From Oceanobacillus sojae (GTDB taxonomy: Bacteria; Bacillota; Bacilli; Bacillales; Amphibacillaceae), in NCBI RefSeq assembly GCF_007991515.1, contig NZ_BJYM01000005.1, positions 219,835 through 283,834 of the forward strand: 64,000 bases of DNA, read 5' to 3'. Shown in pieces: positions 55,100 to 62,513 of this stretch. Made by a program: the position numbers and the translations under genes. The notes beneath the pieces are model-generated. The model searched no databases. It saw nothing but the letters and a program-made list of their open reading frames with translations, and had not been told where the DNA came from. Each line of letters starts with the position of its first letter. Position 1 is the stretch's first letter.

Positions 55100-56773
55100 T
55101 TAAAATAAGAAATATAATCCTCCCGCAAGAATCGCTGCACTTACAACACTTGTCAGCATCTGCTTTCCGCCAATAGACAAGGAAGTTTTCCAGCCAAGCT
55201 CTCTGCCAATTGTAAATAACGTGACCAGACAGGCAGAAAGTGTCGATGCCAAATAAACCAGGATAAAAATCTGACTGAGGGACATATCCATTAATAAACT
55301 GCCCTGTCCCACATTTAAAACAAGCAGGCCATCTTTTCTGATAAAAGAAAAGATCAATCCTGGAGCTGCCTCTACAGGCAGGGCGAACAAATATAATATC
55401 GGTGCGGCAAGCCAGCTGAAAACAGATAATACACCTACTGTCTGGAGTACAGATGCAACCAGACAGATAACTAAAAATATCGGCATCGCCTGCAGCAAAA
55501 ATTGTTTAATTGACCCGGCAACCTTCCAGGCAAACGCCTGCCAGTTTATTTTTTGAATATAAGGAAGCGGAGCAATACGGGTCAGTTCATTTGCCTCATC
55601 CCGATTCCAAATTCTTGTGTGAATTGCTCCGACGATAAATAAGATAAATAAATAAGGAATAAATAAAAGTGGAGCATGGGCTGCATTAAAGATAGACAGC
55701 GTTGCTCCGATTTGATAACTGCATGCAGAGCCAAATGCAATCAGCGAAACACAAGAAGTACGGGTACAGCTGCTGCAGCCTCGGGTTTGGAAAACAGCGA
55801 CAACATTGCAGCCGAAGCCCGTGATAACAGGAAGTAAATCCCTGCCTGTCAAACCAATTTTACGAAGCCAGGGATCCAGCGCATTCGTTACATGCTCCTG
55901 TATGCCCGTTTCCTCTGTCAAGCTAGTCATGATGCTAATTAGCAAAACAACAGGAAAAGCCCAGAGGAATGAATAAGATCCCAGCGTAATTAATCCGTAG
56001 TCCCCTATAAAAATATCAGCTAAAAACGGAGGTGCTTGTCCTACCCAAGAGGTAATTGGGTCAAGCACATACTGATCTGCAATAGGCACCAGCCAGCTGA
56101 CAAATAGATAGGCACCGAGTACAGGGAGTGCAAACATTGCCAGAATAAATAAACAAGCAACTAACGGCCCTGCAATGGGCAGACGAAATATTGGAATTAA
56201 CTGGTTAACGGGATGGGGAGAGTCAGGGAGAAAAGAAAGAATGCTCTTCGAAGCTCCCCAAACCCTTGCTTCCCCAATACATGTAATGATTTCTTCCTGC
56301 ATTCTTTCATTCAGCGCTCTTGCATTGACCCAGACAACAGGGACCTGTAATAATTCCCGCACCCGCTTTTGTTCAGCTTGGGTCGGAAGGTGTTTATCAC
56401 TATGTGTTGCAATAATTGCCACCTTTCTCCCTTTCAAATCCAGTTCCTCATACAGATCCGTCACTTCTTCTTTCAAATTGGTCGCTTTCACTACTAATAA
56501 AATCGTTTTCTCCTCTTGAAAATGATCTAAAGTAAGCTGCGTATTTTTACTGTCTATATCCAATTGTAGTCCAGGTAAATCCGTTAACTGAATATGAGGA
56601 TTTAATTTACAAAAAGCTTCTAAAGCAGCAGTTGTCGACCCTTTCACATTTCTTGCCAATGCACTTTTTTCACCAGTTAATTCCCGGAACAGACCGGATT
56701 TCCCGACCGATTCAAACCCTATCAGCAATACTTCTGTTTGATTTAAAGAAGAAACCTCGCTGTAATCTAGCAT
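55100..56773 (-). CDS. FeoB-like GTPase-permease, candidate zinc importer
   Basis: 557 residues, shorter than FeoB (usually above 650). An N-terminal G domain has GFESVGKS (19-26), DLPGL (from 65) and THSD in place of NxxD, so nucleotide specificity may be altered. About eight or nine spans follow in two Gate halves: TGFGCNVVAV is like the FeoB gate, but it continues into GCSSCTRTSC (332-341), four extra cysteines in the pore region. In FeoB this place has TR and few Cys. ATG 56773 overlaps the flavoprotein stop (ATGCTAG), with GGAG upstream. The Zur-controlled setting suggests Zn(II) rather than Fe(II) transport. Confidence 0.75.
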   Translation of the reverse strand: MLDYSEVSSLNQTEVLLIGFESVGKSGLFRELTGEKSALARNVKGSTTAALEAFCKLNPHIQLTDLPGLQLDIDSKNTQLTLDHFQEEKTILLVVKATNLKEEVTDLYEELDLKGRKVAIIATHSDKHLPTQAEQKRVRELLQVPVVWVNARALNERMQEEIITCIGEARVWGASKSILSFLPDSPHPVNQLIPIFRLPIAGPLVACLFILAMFALPVLGAYLFVSWLVPIADQYVLDPITSWVGQAPPFLADIFIGDYGLITLGSYSFLWAFPVVLLISIMTSLTEETGIQEHVTNALDPWLRKIGLTGRDLLPVITGFGCNVVAVFQTRGCSSCTRTSCVSLIAFGSACSYQIGATLSIFNAAHAPLLFIPYLFILFIVGAIHTRIWNRDEANELTRIAPLPYIQKINWQAFAWKVAGSIKQFLLQAMPIFLVICLVASVLQTVGVLSVFSWLAAPILYLFALPVEAAPGLIFSFIRKDGLLVLNVGQGSLLMDMSLSQIFILVYLASTLSACLVTLFTIGRELGWKTSLSIGGKQMLTSVVSAAILAGGLYFLF

Positions 56774-57876
56774 TGACACATTTCTCCGCATGATGAAAGA
56801 TCATCTAAATAAAAGTTTTCCTGTTTATACATATCTAAAATAGATAAATCTAAATTTAAATTCCTAGCAATTGTTTCGGAAATGATTGCATAGCGCTGGC
56901 GGAATTTATAAATATAACAGAAAATATGACTGTCATGCCGTAATTCCGGCCCTGCTAAGAACAGACCAGATGTCATAACCGATTCATCCGTCTCATTAAC
57001 GAGTACTTCATCATGCTTCCCGCGGTTGACTAAATTTTCAATCAGAGCTGTACTCCCCTTAAAACCTGTTGCCAGGATAGGCTTTTCTGGAGTGAAGTAC
57101 GCTTTTCCATCTTTCGTATATACATCATATCCAGAGGCATTTTCTGCAATCCCGGTTACTGCTGTATTGCCCACAACAGTTATTAAATTTGCATTAATTA
57201 AAGGACGTACCCGATTATAGGTATAGACAGACAAAGCAATACTTGGATCACTGGTATCCTGCTCCCATGTATTCGTCCTGGCAATAACGGTAGACTTTTT
57301 ACCAAGCTTACCTAATTGATAGGCAGCATCCATACCACTTTCATACCCGCCGATAACGATAAAGTCATCTCCGTCTACTTCTTCCCACGATGAAACCAGA
57401 CTATTATGCATCGCAAGTTCTGCGCCTGGAAAAGGTCTTAAATTGGGATATTGGTATTGACCAGCTGCCCAAACCACATAACGGCTCTGATAAAGACCAG
57501 CTGATGTGTCCAGCGAAAATACAGAACCTTTCTTGTTTACATGCTTCACTTGAACACCTTTTTTAATTGGGACGGTGAAATGCTCGGCCAGTAAATTCAG
57601 ATACTTTGCATAATCGGCTCCAGTAGGATGCTCCGAATCAAGCGTATAAGCTGGTGAGGTTTTCGGAGCTATCGCATTTAAGTCTGTTTGTCCAAACCCT
57701 TGTGCTGGAAAAGAAGGTGTAATAAATCGCATTTCCTTTGGCCAGCTCAAAAAAGAAGCCCCGATATCCTCTTTTTCTAAAACCAGACAGGATGCATTCA
57801 TTTGCTTCAAGATAGACGCAACACCAATACCTGAAGGGCCAGCCCCTACAATAATGACATCATATATTTTTTTCAT
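56767..57876 (-). CDS. CzcO-like flavoprotein (FAD/NAD(P)-binding) with Cys-rich tail
   Basis: 369 residues. FAD site VIIVGAGPSGIGVASIL at the N-terminus, FLSWPKEMRFITPSFPAQGF, and NAD(P) site FIVIGGYESGMDAAYQLG; the family is the predicted CzcO flavoproteins related to YpdA and monooxygenases. It ends in CGEMCQC, three cysteines plus an upstream SSCGE, unlike the usual family end and suited to bind a metal or deliver electrons. It is first in a five-gene operon behind a Zur box; its last codons hold the ribosome site and start for the FeoB-like gene. Role is unknown; a reductase for cysteines of the transporter or a thiol-metal reductase are possibilities. Confidence 0.75.
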   Translation of the reverse strand: MKKIYDVIIVGAGPSGIGVASILKQMNASCLVLEKEDIGASFLSWPKEMRFITPSFPAQGFGQTDLNAIAPKTSPAYTLDSEHPTGADYAKYLNLLAEHFTVPIKKGVQVKHVNKKGSVFSLDTSAGLYQSRYVVWAAGQYQYPNLRPFPGAELAMHNSLVSSWEEVDGDDFIVIGGYESGMDAAYQLGKLGKKSTVIARTNTWEQDTSDPSIALSVYTYNRVRPLINANLITVVGNTAVTGIAENASGYDVYTKDGKAYFTPEKPILATGFKGSTALIENLVNRGKHDEVLVNETDESVMTSGLFLAGPELRHDSHIFCYIYKFRQRYAIISETIARNLNLDLSILDMYKQENFYLDDLSSCGEMCQC

Positions 57877-57891
57877 CGTCGCCCTCCTAAA

Positions 57892-57934
57892 ACGTAATCA
57901 TTACGGTTATAACCCCAAAAATTAAGCAAGGCAA
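57892..57934 (-). promoter_or_regulatory. Promoter and Zur box of the flavoprotein-FeoB-like-zagA-dcd operon
   Basis: Reverse-strand TTGCCT (57929-57934), 17-base spacer, TATAAC (57906-57911). Immediately downstream is CGTAATCATTACG (57893-57905), the palindromic core of the Bacillus Zur box (TCGTAATNATTACGA), with only the two outermost positions changed. The promoter overlaps the stop of the preceding COG0523 gene, so it is an internal, separately controlled start. Confidence 0.85.
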
Positions 57935-58887
57935 TATTGAAAGCCTTTTTCCAATTCTTCCTGGTCAAGATGCTTTCCAATAAATACAACCTCGCTTTGC
58001 CTTTTTTCACCCTTCTTCCATATATCGCCCTCAGTCCCTGCAAACAGCATATGCACTCCTTGAAACACAACTTTTTTATCAAGCTGTTTAATGGAAAGCA
58101 CACCCTTGTAGCGGTATAGACTTTCTCCTTTTATACGGACCAGATAGGCAAACCATTTATTCACTTTATCCAAGTCGAGCGGACGGTCTTCCTGGAATAC
58201 AAAGGATGTCACCTGATGATTATGATGATGGTGATGTGTTTCTTTTAAAAGATTAGGATCAATGTTCAATGCATGATCTAAATCAAAGGATTTTTTCCCT
58301 ATTAAATCTTTGGTTTCTACATTTCCATAAGTCGTATGAAACTGCTTTGCATTTGGATTCATTTGCAAAAGCTGCTGTTCGAGCTCCCTTTTTTCAGCTT
58401 CTGAAATCAGGTCTGTCTTATTTACAAGCAAAACATCAGCAAAAGCAATCTGCTGCGCCGGCTCTTCTTCCTGCAGGTGCTGCCCGATATGCTTGGCGTC
58501 TACCATGGTAATCACACTGTCGATTTCAAAGGAATCTGCAGTCTTCTCATCCATTAAAAAGGTTTGGATAACCGGAGCAGGATTAGCCATGCCTGTTGTT
58601 TCAATAACAACACGGTCCAGCTTGTCTTCCTGTTTCATTAAATTATCTAATAAGTTAATTAAGTCGCCCCGTACATTACAGCAAATACAGCCACTGTTTA
58701 TTTCAATAATTTCTTCTTTTGTTGATACCACCAAATGACTGTCAATCGAAGTGTCTCCAAATTCATTAATAATGACTGCAACCTTTTGATCAGAAAGGTC
58801 ATGTAACAGCTTATTTAGCAGCGTTGTTTTACCAGCGCCCAGAAAGCCGGTTAAAATAGTTACTGGAATGGGTGTCTTTTGTGACAA
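57922..58887 (-). CDS. COG0523 metallochaperone GTPase with His-rich segment (YjiA-like)
   Basis: 321 residues, the shorter subfamily. Walker A GFLGAGKT at 14-21, CICC at 67-70, IETTGMANPAPV, NKTDL, and a metal-binding run of HHHHH-N-H at 218-224 between the GTPase and C-terminal domains. Related to YjiA/CobW-type proteins; the His run suits zinc storage or transfer. It follows rpsN2 by 162 bases with no clear terminator between, and no strong Zur box of its own, so it probably shares the rpsN2 transcript. Confidence 0.9.
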   Translation of the reverse strand: MSQKTPIPVTILTGFLGAGKTTLLNKLLHDLSDQKVAVIINEFGDTSIDSHLVVSTKEEIIEINSGCICCNVRGDLINLLDNLMKQEDKLDRVVIETTGMANPAPVIQTFLMDEKTADSFEIDSVITMVDAKHIGQHLQEEEPAQQIAFADVLLVNKTDLISEAEKRELEQQLLQMNPNAKQFHTTYGNVETKDLIGKKSFDLDHALNIDPNLLKETHHHHHNHQVTSFVFQEDRPLDLDKVNKWFAYLVRIKGESLYRYKGVLSIKQLDKKVVFQGVHMLFAGTEGDIWKKGEKRQSEVVFIGKHLDQEELEKGFQYCLA

Positions 58888-59049
58888 TACTTTCCCTCCT
58901 TATGCATCACGTAAGTATGTACATGAAAGAAAATGTATCCTATCGCCAATCATGGACGAAAGCTTCATTTTCCTTCATGCCCTTTATGGTCTTGTATTGT
59001 AATAATAATGTGATGACATGAATGATGCCATCCTGTTTCACAATGCCTT

Positions 59050-59319
59050 TTACCAGCTTGCTTTTTTCACGCCGGGTACTTGTCCTTTATGCGCATAGTC
59101 TCTAAAAGCAATACGGGACATGCCGAATTTACGCATATAACCGCGCGGTCTGCCTGTTACTTCACAACGGCTTTTTAAACGTGTCGGTGAAGAATCCCGG
59201 GGCAGCTTACGAAGGGCTTCATAATCCCCTTTTTCTTTTAACTCTCTTCTTATTTCAGCATATTGTTCAACCATTTTCTGGCGTTTTTTCTCTTTTGCAA
59301 TTTTAGACTTTTTAGCCAT
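59050..59319 (-). CDS. rpsN2: Ribosomal protein S14, zinc-free (C-) paralogue
   Basis: 89 residues. [26 protein letters not shown] is the S14 core (shown by [18 protein letters not shown]), but the CxxC pairs of the zinc-binding form are absent: only one Cys remains. Zur-induced C- paralogues replace the zinc-containing S14 in the ribosome, freeing zinc. AAGGAG precedes the ATG. It is the first gene of the zinc-starvation cluster and has a promoter with Zur sites. Confidence 0.93.
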   Translation of the reverse strand: MAKKSKIAKEKKRQKMVEQYAEIRRELKEKGDYEALRKLPRDSSPTRLKSRCEVTGRPRGYMRKFGMSRIAFRDYAHKGQVPGVKKASW

Positions 59320-59376
59320 TCTAAACTTACTCCTTTCGAGGTTAACTATTTATTTTCTATTTCTCAACATTTCAAA

Positions 59377-59444
59377 TCGTAACGATTACGAATAAAATTC
59401 ATTATAAACTATTTTGTTATTCGTGTAAACAGTAATTATTATGA
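59377..59444 (-). promoter_or_regulatory. rpsN2 promoter with two Zur sites
   Basis: Reverse-strand TTTACA (59424-59429), 17-base spacer, TATAAT (59401-59406). A Zur box TCGTAACGATTACGA at 59377-59391 differs from TCGTAATNATTACGA at one position and lies about 10 bases past the -10. A weaker copy, with about 11 of 14 matches, lies just upstream of the -35 at 59430-59444. The pair brackets the promoter. Confidence 0.88.
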
Positions 59445-59478
59445 TTTACATTTTAATTTAATCCCCTCTCTAAAACGT

Positions 59479-59533
59479 TTAAAAACCCAAATGAGGGCAG
59501 TTGATTAATATAACTGCCCTCATTTGGGTTTTT
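59479..59533. terminator. Orphan perfect 22-bp hairpin, terminator-like
   Basis: AAAACCCAAATGAGGGCAGTT pairs perfectly with AACTGCCCTCATTTGGGTTT, with A/T runs on both sides. It has the form of a bidirectional terminator, but no gene ends here: rpsN2 starts on one side and the SufR-like gene starts on the other. Confidence 0.7.
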
Positions 59534-59924
59534 ATTTCTAAATAGACCAATAACGATAGTATTTCATTAGTTTCAAAGAGAATTTTACTGTAATACGTCT
59601 CTAATATAGCTGTTGCATTCTCTATTGCCTTATAGTCTTTTTCCAAACATTACTAGAATATATTGATTATTCTCTTCATCTAAATAGTAGGTATCGAGAT
59701 TTTAATATGGTACTTATTAATGATTAAAACTTATAATAATTATAAATTTTTTGTTAAACAAACTATATAAAGGTAATACTAAACAGGATAAAGTTTTAAT
59801 TATTATCGATTGTGTAGTATAATTAACTATTAAAATATAAATTTTAAAAAATAATAACAAAAGCTATTTTTAAGTGAAGACAGCTTTCATTATTACTTTA
59901 AATCAGGAGTGAGGTACTCATGAT
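59534..59924. other. Intergenic region upstream of the SufR-like gene
   Basis: About 390 bases of AT-rich DNA. On the reverse strand a 22-codon frame (LDTYYLDEENNQYILVMFGK, then RL and a stop near 59629) looks protein-like and leads towards the orphan hairpin; it may be the last remnant of a lost gene. The promoter of the downstream regulator was not clearly identified. Confidence 0.3.
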
Positions 59925-60566
59925 ATGAATATTACACAAAAAACAACAAAGGATAAAATACTTGATTATCTAAAAAAGGAAAAATCTTTAGCAGTCAGCG
60001 ACTTAACTAAGTTATTAGATATGACACATATGGCTATAAGAAAACACCTTAATATACTAGAACGTGATGGTTTAATTAAAAGCAAAGAAGTGAAACAGCC
60101 TATAGGAAGACCTTCGCAAATGTATTCTTTAACAGAAAGAGGAGAGGGTCTTTTCCCTAAAAACTATGAAGGAATCAGTGTTGAATTCCTTTATGATATT
60201 AAAGATATTTATGGAGAAGAAGCTATTCGGAATCTCTTTAATAGAAGAGAGCAGCGGTTAACAAATGAATATATAAAAAGAACCCATCAAAAATCAAATC
60301 ACGATAAAATAAATGAACTCTCTAAAATTCAAACTGAAAAAGGTTATATGACAAATTTATCTCAAATAGGTCAAAACAAATATGAACTTATTGAGTATAA
60401 TTGTCCGATTTTTGCAGTGGCAAACGATTTTAAAACTGCCTGTACTTGTGAGACACAAATGTTTAAGAACGTATTAGGAACGGATAATGTAAAGAGAGTT
60501 TGCTGTAAAAGCGATGGAGATAATTATTGTAAGTTTCTGGTTGATTTTTATAAGGCTAATGAATAA
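59925..60566 (+). CDS. SufR-like HTH regulator with C-terminal cysteine cluster
   Basis: 213 residues. The N-terminal winged helix is SLAVSDLTKLLDMTHMAIRKHL, then a linker with IGRPSQMYSLTERGEGLFP. The C-terminal half has Cys at 160, 173, 175, 193, 194 and 202 (pattern C-x12-C-x-C ... C), as in SufR-type iron-sulfur regulators. These bind a cluster that senses iron-sulfur status or oxygen. No suf genes are near; ferredoxin and an FMN reductase are. ATG 59925 is preceded by GAGG 10 bases upstream; an ATG 7 bases earlier is followed at once by a stop. Confidence 0.8.
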   Translation: MNITQKTTKDKILDYLKKEKSLAVSDLTKLLDMTHMAIRKHLNILERDGLIKSKEVKQPIGRPSQMYSLTERGEGLFPKNYEGISVEFLYDIKDIYGEEAIRNLFNRREQRLTNEYIKRTHQKSNHDKINELSKIQTEKGYMTNLSQIGQNKYELIEYNCPIFAVANDFKTACTCETQMFKNVLGTDNVKRVCCKSDGDNYCKFLVDFYKANE

Positions 60567-60607
60567 TTCTTCATTACAGAACCATTTTAAGAAAATATGA
60601 GAACTAT

Positions 60608-60647
60608 AAAGGATTGGGCTGTATTATAATACAGAACCAATCCTTTA
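60608..60647 (+). terminator. Terminator of the SufR-like gene
   Basis: AAAGGATTGGGCTGTATT pairs with AATACAGAACCAATCCTTT with two mismatches, followed by ATTTTA. Confidence 0.75.
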
Positions 60648-60664
60648 TTTTACTTTATGCATTG

Positions 60665-60754
60665 TTAATTATTTTGAAATTTGCCTTCTAAAATGCCTTC
60701 TGTTTCTTTATAAAAATTACCTTTATTCTTTGGATATCCCAAAAACCAAGGTGC
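60665..60754 (-). pseudogene. C-terminal remnant of a lost gene downstream of the FMN reductase
   Basis: On the reverse strand a frame reads APWFLGYPKNKGNFYKETEG and then ILEGKFQNN to a stop at 60665-60667, preceded by an in-frame stop. It begins 15 bases after the FMN reductase gene. The composition is protein-like rather than random AT-rich DNA, but only 29 codons remain, so the parent is not identified. Confidence 0.35.
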
Positions 60755-60769
60755 TTAAGATAGTAAATT

Positions 60770-61327
60770 TTAAATAAAAGAAGTAGTCTTTGTATGTTTT
60801 TGCATAAAGTCAACATAGTTAACCAGTTCATCGGATAATTTATGTAATCGATCAATCACATTTTGATTTGTTATTATATAATTTGTATAATCTTTTTCTT
60901 CGATAAATACATATTTAGGAATCACCCTTGCATGCATGTAGTGAAGAATTGGTTTTACATGTTGTTCTGGAACCAGATAATGCTTAGCTGTACCTGCTGT
61001 TGCCAGGAGCCAGACTATTTTATTTTGAAATGCATCCATGGGCAATAAATCGAAAATATTTTTTAGTGTACCTGGGATAGAGGCTTGAAAAACAGGCATT
61101 CCAATTAAATACCTATCTGCTTGCATGATTTTTTTCAATACAATATCTGTATCGCCCGTATAATCTTGATACGGACGACCATCACTAAAAACAATATTGT
61201 ATTCCTTTAAGTCAATAAGCTCTATATCGACTTCTGTATATGCCTTTTGAATATAATATAAAGCTTGTTTAACAGCAATCCTTGTTTTCGAACCAACTGT
61301 AGAACCTGAGATACCAATTATTCTCAT
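60770..61327 (-). CDS. NADPH-dependent FMN reductase (flavodoxin-like fold)
   Basis: 185 residues. The FMN phosphate site is near GISGSTVGSKTRIAVKQAL, with later LIGMPVFQASIPGTLKNIFDLLP (shown as PVFQASIPGTLKN), which is typical of NADPH-dependent FMN reductases and azobenzene reductases. Substrate unknown. ATG 61327 has GGAGG 7 bases upstream; an ATG 8 codons earlier lacks a site. It is preceded by a structured non-coding element rather than by another gene. Confidence 0.85.
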   Translation of the reverse strand: MRIIGISGSTVGSKTRIAVKQALYYIQKAYTEVDIELIDLKEYNIVFSDGRPYQDYTGDTDIVLKKIMQADRYLIGMPVFQASIPGTLKNIFDLLPMDAFQNKIVWLLATAGTAKHYLVPEQHVKPILHYMHARVIPKYVFIEEKDYTNYIITNQNVIDRLHKLSDELVNYVDFMQKHTKTTSFI

Positions 61328-61377
61328 GGAACAACCTCCTAAATTATCCACTCTGTCGCCAATGTCTTATAAAGTGA

Positions 61378-61590
61378 AACTTCATTCAGTGGGGTTTTCT
61401 TTTCATCCCCCACTGTTTGTTAGTTGAACGAATCGGGCCGTTACTGGCTGTTGGATCTCCCACTTAGAAATAACAATTTTTCTTCATTTCTTGAAGTGGG
61501 AGTCTTACAAAAGCTCTTCGACGGGCGAGTAATTGCAAATGTTTTTCGGTGGGGCGAGTAATCGCAGTCCCAGCCAGTTACACTGCGATA
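61378..61590. repeat. Structured intergenic element with several hairpins
   Basis: Three stems: CAGTGGGG/CCCCACTG (61387-61415), CTCCCACTT/AAGTGGGAG (61457-61502) and CGCAGT/ACTGCG (about 61564-61587). GTTACTGGCTG at about 61440 is inverted as CAGCCAGTTAC at about 61571, one mismatch, enclosing the middle of the element. Two direct copies of GGCGAGTAATYGCA lie at about 61524 and 61553. GC content is higher than the surroundings. It resembles dispersed Bacillus repeats or the non-coding end of an IS200/IS605-type element, but no transposase is present. It may be a mobile repeat or a structured RNA. Confidence 0.6.
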
Positions 61591-61602
61591 AAATATATTT
61601 TC

Positions 61603-62076
61603 TCAAGATTTCTTTTTTTTATATTTTTCTTGCCAGTTTTCGCGGTAACTATCCTTGGATTGCAGGAAATAAGGTTCATATGGTGTTGTATCAATATTAT
61701 TTTCTTGAAGTTTTTTACGAAGATATGTATGATCTCGTTTAGGTGTTGCTAGAATGTAGCCTTCAATTAAAGTAGAACGTGTAATTAATTCTTCCTGTTT
61801 TTGAATAGATAATTCTCCAATTTTACTAGCGATTCTCTGTTTGGCAACATCTCTAAAAAGTTCAGGGACAGGGGAGACTAATTCCTCCAACAAGACTTTT
61901 TCTGATTGAGTCCATTTATGCAGTGTTAGCTCCATATAATATTCTTCCCAGTCCATAGCAGAACGTCCATCTTCTTTTGGAAGGCGTTTTAAAAACTTAC
62001 GAAACATGAAAAAACCACCGATTGCCATCAACCCTATTAACAAACAACCCCATAATATGATGATAAGTGAAATCAT
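61603..62076 (-). CDS. DUF2621 family protein (YneK-like)
   Basis: 157 residues. One N-terminal membrane span (about 2-22), then MDWEEYYMELTLHKWTQSEK and a helical cytoplasmic domain with ATPKRDHTYLRKKL, and a basic tail. This pattern fits the Bacillus DUF2621/YneK family; its function is unknown. ATG 62076 follows GAGG by 7 bases; earlier ATG at 62088 lacks a site. Single gene, separate from the ferredoxin upstream by 112 bases. Confidence 0.78.
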   Translation of the reverse strand: MISLIIILWGCLLIGLMAIGGFFMFRKFLKRLPKEDGRSAMDWEEYYMELTLHKWTQSEKVLLEELVSPVPELFRDVAKQRIASKIGELSIQKQEELITRSTLIEGYILATPKRDHTYLRKKLQENNIDTTPYEPYFLQSKDSYRENWQEKYKKKKS

Positions 62077-62188
62077 TGTGCACCTCATCCTTCAGCATCC
62101 AACTAAAATTACGCACTCGTTTTTTAAAAAGGATATTATAGTTTATTTATCTGTTCACAAAGTAATATTGAATATTTTGTGTAAGTTT

Positions 62189-62428
62189 TTAACTGCTAGC
62201 AAAAAATTCTTCAGCTTCTTCCAAATATTTTTCTTGACTAGGCGTTAAATCATATTCTTCCTCAATTGCAGATACTGGACAAACTGCTTTACATGCTCCG
62301 CAATCTATGCAAACATCTGGATCAATATAGAATTGTTTAACGCCTTCTTCTATACAGTCAACAGGGCAGACACTAACACATTCTCCAGATTTTTCACCTC
62401 TGCATGGATCAAGAATAACAAAAGCCAT
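62189..62428 (-). CDS. 7Fe-type ferredoxin ([3Fe-4S][4Fe-4S])
   Basis: 79 residues. Cys at 9, 17, 21, 25 and 40, 43, 46, 50: the first motif C-x7-C-x3-C-x3-CP type and the second CIDCGACKAVCP. The longer spacing in the first set is that of bacillar 7Fe ferredoxins. It carries electrons in the cytoplasm. It lies 85 bases downstream of a ferredoxin-NADP reductase gene in the same direction, its likely partner. GGAGG before the ATG. Confidence 0.93.
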   Translation of the reverse strand: MAFVILDPCRGEKSGECVSVCPVDCIEEGVKQFYIDPDVCIDCGACKAVCPVSAIEEEYDLTPSQEKYLEEAEEFFASS

Positions 62429-62513
62429 TGGTAAAAACCTCCTTATTTGTATGTATTAAATCTAATCTAGTGATTTTATTCTTCTAATTACTCAATCATC
62501 ATGATATTTTACT

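Noticed and set aside
58888..59049. Third Zur box between rpsN2 and the His-rich COG0523 gene
   Set aside because: The best match (TTGTAATAATAATGT-like near 58997) fits the consensus at only about 10 of 14 positions in AT-rich DNA and has no promoter beside it.
61378..61590. CRISPR-like or complete insertion sequence at the repeat element
   Set aside because: Only two short direct copies and hairpins; no regular spacers, no transposase frame and no clear target duplication.
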